NCBI RefSeq assembly: GCF_000613845.1
Contig: NZ_BAJT01000007.1
Span: 99,084 to 163,083 of the forward strand
Direction: 5' to 3'
Length of the DNA stretch: 64,000 nucleotides
DNA from: Asaia astilbis JCM 15831
GTDB lineage: Bacteria > Pseudomonadota > Alphaproteobacteria > Acetobacterales > Acetobacteraceae
The position numbers were made by a program, and so were the translations under genes. The notes beneath the pieces are model-generated. The model had not been told where the DNA came from. It searched no databases and saw only the letters and a list, made by a program, of their open reading frames with translations. The first letter of the stretch is position 1. Each line of letters starts with the position of its first letter. Below, piece by piece: positions 58,861-64,000 of this stretch.

Positions 58861-60243
58861 TCAGTCCTCGACCGGTTGGAACAATTCAACCAGATCATTG
58901 AGATGGCCGATCTCCTTGAGCCCCAGCCCTTCCGGGGCTTCGGGGCGTGCGGCGCCGCTGGCGACACGTCTTGGCAGGATGGCCTGAGCGAAACCGAGTT
59001 TCTGGGCTTCTTTCAGGCGCAGATCGGTTTGGGAGACCTGACGCACTTCACCGGATAATCCGACCTCGCCAAAATAGGTGGCACCCGCTGAGGTCGGGAC
59101 GCCGGTCGCGGCCGAGATGAGGGCGGCGGCGACTGCCATGTCGCAGGCGGGCTCGCTGATACGCAGCCCACCGGCGATATTGAGATGGACGTCCATCCCG
59201 GCCATCTTCAGCCCACACCGCGCTTCAAGGACGGCCAGAAGCATGTTCAGGCGAGCCGTTTCCCAACCGACGACGGCCCGTCGCGCGGCACCTTCCCCGG
59301 CTTTGGGCGAAACCAGAGCCTGAATTTCCAGCAGGACCGGGCGCGTGCCTTCCATACCGGCAAAAACCGCAGAGCCGGCGATGTGCCCGCGCCGTTCGGC
59401 GAGAAAGAGAGCGGAGGGGTTCGGGACCTCGGTCAGACCGGCATCGGTCATGGCAAACACGCCAATTTCGTCGGTTGCGCCAAAGCGGTTCTTGGCGGCG
59501 CGCAGGATCCGGAATTGATGCCCACGGTCGCCTTCGAAATACATTACGGCGTCCACCATGTGCTCAAGCACTCGCGGCCCTGCCAGAGCGCCTTCCTTGG
59601 TCACATGCCCGACGAGGACGAGCGAGAAGCCAACGGTCTTGGCCAGTCGGATCAGTTCGAACGCGCAGGCCCGCACCTGAGCGACAGAGCCCGGGGCACT
59701 TTCGATCGTCTCCAGCCACATCGTCTGAATTGAATCGATCACCACCACGTTATGCTCGCGGTCCTGCTCCAGAGAGCCTGCAATCTCCGAGACATTGATG
59801 CTTGCAGCGAGTTCGAGGGTCGGAGCGTCCAGCTTGAGTCGTCGGGCGCGAAGGCGGATCTGATCCACGGCCTCTTCGCCTGAAACATACAGGACCCGTC
59901 GACCGGCTTTGGCCAGCGCGCAGGTGGCCTGCAATAGCAGGGTGGATTTACCGATACCCGGATCACCGCCCACCAGGACGACGGAGGCCGGTACGAGTCC
60001 TCCGCCCAGAACACGATCGAATTCCGCAATGGAGGTTTCGATGCGAGGCGGTGGCGTCAGATCGCCATCCAGATGCATCAGCGTCAGGCGTCCGGCACGC
60101 TTGCGGGTTTCGCGATTAGTCGGCTCGACGGCTTCTTCGACGATGGTGTTCCATTCGCCGCAGCCATCGCAGCGTCCGGACCATTTGCTGGTGACCGAAC
60201 CGCAGGCCTGACACACAAAACGGGCAGTGGGACGCTTGGCCAT
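58861..60243 (-). CDS. radA: DNA repair protein RadA
   Basis: A RecA-like ATPase that helps process recombination intermediates. The 460-residue protein has an N-terminal zinc finger (FVCQACGSVTSKWSGRCDGCGEW), Walker A GGDPGIGKSTLLLQ, Walker B VVVIDSIQTMW, the RadA-specific KNRFGATDEIGVF motif, and a C-terminal Lon-protease-like domain (AGGLRISEPACDMAVAAALISA). Length and order are normal. Confidence 0.97.
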   Translation of the reverse strand: MAKRPTARFVCQACGSVTSKWSGRCDGCGEWNTIVEEAVEPTNRETRKRAGRLTLMHLDGDLTPPPRIETSIAEFDRVLGGGLVPASVVLVGGDPGIGKSTLLLQATCALAKAGRRVLYVSGEEAVDQIRLRARRLKLDAPTLELAASINVSEIAGSLEQDREHNVVVIDSIQTMWLETIESAPGSVAQVRACAFELIRLAKTVGFSLVLVGHVTKEGALAGPRVLEHMVDAVMYFEGDRGHQFRILRAAKNRFGATDEIGVFAMTDAGLTEVPNPSALFLAERRGHIAGSAVFAGMEGTRPVLLEIQALVSPKAGEGAARRAVVGWETARLNMLLAVLEARCGLKMAGMDVHLNIAGGLRISEPACDMAVAAALISAATGVPTSAGATYFGEVGLSGEVRQVSQTDLRLKEAQKLGFAQAILPRRVASGAARPEAPEGLGLKEIGHLNDLVELFQPVED

Positions 60244-60404
60244 AGGTCGGTCTTTCAGACAAAGGGTTCAGTCTGCAAGATAGGACAAGGAGAGAAACGT
60301 AACAAGAACGAAGGGCGAGGTTCTTTTATTCGGAAGACATAAGCGTGAGGGAACCCGCAAGGAGGATCACGCCAATAGCCGGTGCCAAGTGCCAGAATGG
60401 GGAA

Positions 60405-60443
60405 GGGTTTTTGGTTCTTTTTGCAAAAAAGAACTGGAAACCC
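60405..60443 (-). terminator. AT-rich stem-loop after mlaF
   Basis: GGGTTT and GTTCTTTTT (60405-60422) pair with AAAAAGAAC and AAACCC (60424-60442) with small mismatches. It lies directly after the mlaF stop on the minus strand and about 160 bases before radA, so it probably ends the mlaEF transcript. Confidence 0.6.
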
Positions 60444-61232
60444 CTATTTCCGCAGTTCCATCCCGATCGGCCCATCCTTGCGCCCATGGGTGAACTGATC
60501 GACCATCGCGTTACCGCTATCCATCAGCTCGGATGCCAGACCTTTCCAGACCAGCTTGCCATGATAGAGCATGGCGGCCTGATCGCCGATACGCTGTGCG
60601 GAGGCCATGTCATGGGTAATGGCGATGGCGGTCGAGCCGAGACGTTTGACGCAGTCAACGATCAGACCGTCGATGACGGCGCCCATGATCGGATCCAGGC
60701 CGGTCGTGGGTTCATCGAAGAACAGGATATTGGGCGTGCCCGCAATGGCACGAGCCAGACCGACGCGTTTTTGCATGCCGCCGGAAAGTTCTGATGGAGC
60801 CAAAGCACCAACCGAAGGATCGAGCCCGACCTGCTTCAGAATTTCACCAGCCTGCTGACGGGCCTGAGCGGCCTTCAGCCGCGTGGATTTGCCACGACCT
60901 TTGGCGCGCAAACCGAACACGATGTTATCGGCAACGCTCATGCTGTCGAAGAGGGCGGCATTCTGAAAGAGCATGCCGATCTGTTCGATCAGGGCGTCCC
61001 GTCGCGCTGCCGACGCTGTCAGCACGTTCTCGCCATCGATTTCGATGGTTCCGGCGTCGGGCGTGATGAGACCGAGGATGCAGCGCAGGAGAACGGATTT
61101 ACCGCTTCCCGAGCCGCCAATGATCACCATCGAGGTGCCGGCTTCGACATCGAGATCGATCCCGTCCAGCACGGTCTTGGAGCCGAAGGATTTCGTCAGG
61201 CCGCGAATGCGGATCTTGGGCAGAGCGCTCAT
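60444..61232 (-). CDS. mlaF: MlaF-type ABC ATPase, phospholipid transport across the envelope
   Basis: The 262-residue ATPase energises lipid transport that maintains outer-membrane asymmetry. It shows Walker A IGGSGSGKSVLLRCILGL, Q-loop MLFQNAALFDSMSVADNI, signature LSGGMQKRVGLARAI, Walker B ILFFDEPTTGLDPIMG and switch THDM. Its start overlaps the mlaE stop (ATGA). The MlaD (MCE) partner is not in this window. Confidence 0.92.
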   Translation of the reverse strand: MSALPKIRIRGLTKSFGSKTVLDGIDLDVEAGTSMVIIGGSGSGKSVLLRCILGLITPDAGTIEIDGENVLTASAARRDALIEQIGMLFQNAALFDSMSVADNIVFGLRAKGRGKSTRLKAAQARQQAGEILKQVGLDPSVGALAPSELSGGMQKRVGLARAIAGTPNILFFDEPTTGLDPIMGAVIDGLIVDCVKRLGSTAIAITHDMASAQRIGDQAAMLYHGKLVWKGLASELMDSGNAMVDQFTHGRKDGPIGMELRK

Positions 61233-62014
61233 TGGGCGAAAAACAGATCCGTCAGGAGGTAATCGAAAGCCAGAAGCAGGATGGACGCCGCTACGACAGC
61301 TGCCGTGGTTGCAGAGCCGACGCCTTCAGCGCCGCCACGGCTTGTATAGCCGTGATAGCATCCCATCAGACTGATGATGAAGCCGAACACGGCCGCCTTG
61401 GCCAGCCCGACCATGACATCGAGCGGTTTGACGGCATTGAATGTCGCCTGAATATAATTCTGCGGGTCGAAGCCGAGCTTGGAGACCGAGACTGTAAACC
61501 CGCCCAGCACGCCAAGAAGATCGGCCACGAGCACGAGAAAGGGCAGGGCCAGCGCGCCCGCCAGAAGCCGCGGCGTGACCAGATATTTCATCGGGTCGGT
61601 CGAGAGTGTACGCAGCGCGTCGATCTGATCGGTCACGCGCATGGTGCCGATCTCGGCCGACATGGCCGCACCGACGCGACCTGCCACCATCAGACCCGCC
61701 AGAACCGGACCGAGCTCGCGCACAACTGCCAGAACGACGATGCCGGCAATCGCATTTTGCACGTGATATTGTGCAAATCCTGCATAGGATTGAAGTGCGA
61801 TCACACCGCCTGAGAAGATGGCTGTCAGCGCAACGACAGGCAGGGAGAAGAAAGCGATTTCAATCAGGCTGCTGAAGAAGACGCCCCAGTAGAACGGAGG
61901 ACGGAGCAGGTGAGAGAGACCGGCAAAGGCAAAGAGTGCCAGCGCACCGGCCTTGCGCACAATACCGAGAAAAGCACGCCCAATGGCTGCGACGGGATCG
62001 AGGAGAAAATTCAC
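61229..62014 (-). CDS. mlaE: MlaE-type ABC permease (phospholipid transport)
   Basis: A 261-residue MlaE/YrbE permease with about five helices. Family blocks are GVIALQSYAGFAQYHVQNAI, VVRELGPVLAGLMVAGRVGAAMSAEIGTMRVTDQIDALRTL (with the EIG..R..EQIDAL-like coupling region) and GFIISLMGCYHGYTSRGGAEGVG. It precedes and overlaps mlaF. Normal length and no frameshift. Confidence 0.93.
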   Translation of the reverse strand: MNFLLDPVAAIGRAFLGIVRKAGALALFAFAGLSHLLRPPFYWGVFFSSLIEIAFFSLPVVALTAIFSGGVIALQSYAGFAQYHVQNAIAGIVVLAVVRELGPVLAGLMVAGRVGAAMSAEIGTMRVTDQIDALRTLSTDPMKYLVTPRLLAGALALPFLVLVADLLGVLGGFTVSVSKLGFDPQNYIQATFNAVKPLDVMVGLAKAAVFGFIISLMGCYHGYTSRGGAEGVGSATTAAVVAASILLLAFDYLLTDLFFAQ

Positions 62015-62125
62015 GGTCAGCAGCCGCCATCAGGGAGGTTCATAGGTCAAGCCCTAGCCTGACTGACGCGCCACGTCAAAGCCCCAGACCCGCCCTTGGT
62101 GACCCTCGAGGGCACGAGGCGGCCC

Positions 62126-63507
62126 TCAACCATGGCGGCGATCCAGATCGCGAAATTGCGCATGAAGAGCGAAGTCGCGTGACGTGACGCAGGTTTCGAC
62201 GGCGCCAACCCGTCTGTCGAGTTTCTGGAGGCGCTGCGTCAGATCCAGAAGCTGAGGCAGCTGGGTTTGCGGCATGGGAGCCGAGACCTTGGCCATCAGC
62301 GAGAGCAGAAACGGCTCGGCGCGTTTTGCAAGGTCGGGATTTCGGGCGTGAAGGAAGGCAATTATTCGTGGGATCAGCGCCGACGCATGAGAACGATAGC
62401 AAGTACGATCAGAACGATCATCCCGGAGGTGTAGTTGGTGTTACCGAAGGAAAAGGAGAAAAGATCGTCGGATTCTGGGGCGGCCTTCGCGGAAGAGGGG
62501 CTCTCCGCTGTCTGCGCAATGGTGTTCTGTTTTGCAGAGATCTTGGGTGGCTGAGGAGGCTCGGGCGGGAGCGGAGGGGCACTTTGCGTCGCGTCACTGG
62601 CGATATGGCGCAAGGCATCGAAATCGAGCACCGAGCCATCAGGATTGATCAGGCGGTGCGCGTTGAGACGCGTGCCATCAGATAGGCTTATCTCACCATC
62701 TGTGACACTGGCTCCATTCCGGGAGACGTCTCTGGCGTTCGGGTCGTTGGATTGCTTGCCGGAACCTGCCGGTACCGCGATCTCGATTGCTCCGCTAGCG
62801 CTCGAATGTGCGTGTTCAGCCTTAAGCACCTGATGGACGCGGATATCGCCCGGGCCATCTGTCTGCAGCGTTGCCTCGCGCGCGCTCCCACCGAAAGAAG
62901 CCTCACCGGGTCCGGAGAGCGTGATGGTCAGCCGGTCGATCGTGCCGCCTCGAATTACCACGTCACCGGGCCCCGTCGTGCCGATCGCGAGCGACGGGGC
63001 GGTGACGGTATCGATTGTGGCGTCGCCTGGCCCTGAAAGAGCAAAGATCGCTGGCCCTGTCAGACTATTCAGACTGAGATCGCCTGGACCGCTTCCGCGA
63101 TAGAGAAGGGCAGTGGCCTTGTCGATGACGATATCGCCACGGCCCTGACGCAAGGACACAGGGCCTTCGACTCCCTCGATCGTCAACGTGTCGAAAGTCG
63201 AGGCCGTCGAGACGACGGCCGAGCCAGCGCTGAGCTGGATTGTCGCGTCTTTTTGGCATGCGCTGCCTGTCAGCCACGCATCGTGATCGCCGGTCTGGAA
63301 AGACAACCCTCTCGGGACGTCGCGCATGTCGGCATGTTCAGCGAGTCCGGCTGTACCAATGACATGAATTGTGCCGATACAGCCGGTCTCGATGTGGAGC
63401 GTGTAGGGCGCCGCAGTGAGAGCCGCCTGAGGCGTTTCCGGGCTGGCGAGAGCCAGAGTCGGCAGCGCTCCGATGATGAGCGTAAGGCTCAGTCTTAGCC
63501 GTATCAC
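62126..63507 (-). pseudogene. DUF2807-like beta-solenoid protein with membrane anchor and helical tail, probable frameshift
   Basis: The first frame (62374-63507) encodes 377 residues: signal peptide, a beta-solenoid with repeated GSGPGDLSL, LSGPGDATI, TTGPGDVVI, LSGPGEASF and TDGPGDIRV turns (head-GIN/DUF2807 style), a Pro-rich linker, and a last helix GMIVLIVLAIVLMRRR. Directly after its stop an open frame without ATG reads LIPRIIAFLHARNPDLAKRA, then LLDLTQRLQKLDRRVGAVET and LHAQFRDLDRRHG. One missing base near 62376 would join both into 460 residues, with a cytoplasmic helical tail. I infer one envelope protein. It starts at GTG 63507, overlapping the upstream stop. Function unknown. Confidence 0.6.
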
Positions 63508-64000
63508 CTTGGCTGTTCTCCCTTCGCAGCCTGCGCAGGAGACGCTGAGGGCGCGACCTCTGCCGGCGATGAGGCGGGGGTGTTGCTTTCCGAAGGGGCG
63601 GTCGAGGGTCTGGTCACTGGCTTGGCCGTGGGAGCAGTCGTCTTTTCAGGAGCTGGCGTCTTTGATGGCGTAACAGGCATCGATTGCGGTTCTGGTACCG
63701 TGACGGCTGGTTCTTGCGATTGAGCAGGCTCGCCTGGTGCAGGCGGCGGGACCGGCGCGTCGGAAACAGGGGCGGACATTGTGGGTGTGGCTGGTGCGGG
63801 AGTGACGGGTGAGTTCCGCGGCAATGCCGAAGGAGCTTCCTGAACGCTCGCCGGTTCCGATGTGGTGACGTGCGTCACTGTCTTGCCAGACGCTGCATTT
63901 GGCTCTGTCGCGACCGGGGGGAGCGTCGAGGACGTCACGGGTTTCGTCGGGGCCGAAGGCGCTGTGGGGGCAAGGGGGGCGCTCGGCAAAGCGGGCGGAG
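63504..64000 (-). CDS. Pro/Ala/Thr-rich protein, partial (5' end beyond window)
   Basis: The frame is open to the window edge on the minus strand. At least 160 residues are almost only Pro, Ala, Ser, Thr, Val and Glu (for example TPAPATPTMSAPVSDAPVPP), ending AKGEQPR. It is a low-complexity, likely extended segment with no domain visible. Its stop overlaps the GTG start of the DUF2807-like gene, so they share an operon; a periplasm-spanning linker or cell-wall-associated region is possible. Composition alone gives no function. Confidence 0.6.
   Translation of the reverse strand, partial: PPALPSAPLAPTAPSAPTKPVTSSTLPPVATEPNAASGKTVTHVTTSEPASVQEAPSALPRNSPVTPAPATPTMSAPVSDAPVPPPAPGEPAQSQEPAVTVPEPQSMPVTPSKTPAPEKTTAPTAKPVTRPSTAPSESNTPASSPAEVAPSASPAQAAKGEQPR

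Overview
The window is about 64 kb of moderately high-GC DNA with tightly packed genes, tandem operons and many ATGA/TGATG overlaps. It suggests an acetic acid bacterium (Acetobacteraceae, Asaia-like). The gene content fits: polyol and sugar-alcohol uptake, a transketolase, Hint-domain proteins of the acetobacterial type, several TonB receptors and a complete sdhCDAB operon (absent, as far as I recall, from Gluconobacter). The genus is inferred from gene content only.

Layout. 1-2.6 kb: tail of a frameshifted class II cyclic-nucleotide phosphodiesterase, a polysaccharide ABC exporter pair and tRNA-Asp. 2.8-4.7 kb: a PI-PLC-like exported protein and a GNAT acetyltransferase. 4.8-9.5 kb: a pentitol-type module (SDR dehydrogenase and transketolase divergent from a polyol permease) around an AT-rich region with repeated TTTCTC/GAGAAA sites. 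9.8-15.6 kb: a TonB receptor, a LysR regulator and a GT25 glycosyltransferase. 15.6-27.3 kb: myo-inositol catabolism, with a divergent RpiR-type regulator, iolC (kinase fused to a DUF2090 aldolase-like domain), iolD, iolE, iolB, iolG, a sugar/inositol MFS carrier, a second Gfo/Idh dehydrogenase, a tautomerase-like protein and a TIM-barrel isomerase. Two exact GGAA-N6-TTCC sites lie in the divergent promoter. 27.8-30.4 kb: catalase and an exported tyrosine phosphatase. 30.4-33.8 kb: a low-GC accessory patch with a Hint-domain protein and gene remnants. 33.9-37.1 kb: an SDR / LysR / cupin / aldo-keto reductase cluster. 37.3-45.4 kb: gmk, two close MHS-family carboxylate transporter paralogs on either side of a chemoreceptor, and a porin coupled to the second transporter. 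45.5-50.3 kb: sdhCDAB and zapE. 50.3-58 kb: a PI-PLC/AppA-phytase-like fusion coupled to a TonB receptor, then an exported Dcp-type peptidase. 58.1-64 kb: an IMPACT-family protein, RadA, MlaFE, a DUF2807-like membrane protein and a Pro/Ala-rich protein that runs off the window.

Two points stand out. First, at least fourteen single-base frameshifts interrupt otherwise well conserved genes, including sdhB, zapE, iolC and the chemoreceptor. Almost all are one-base losses, several in short homopolymers. This looks more like sequencing or assembly indels than decay, so I give corrected gene extents. Second, the window pairs a regulated inositol-degradation operon with two exported PI-PLC-like proteins, one of them fused to a phytase-like acid phosphatase and co-transcribed with an outer-membrane receptor. 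I infer a possible route that releases inositol phosphate from phosphoinositides or inositol phospholipids, dephosphorylates it and feeds the Iol pathway.
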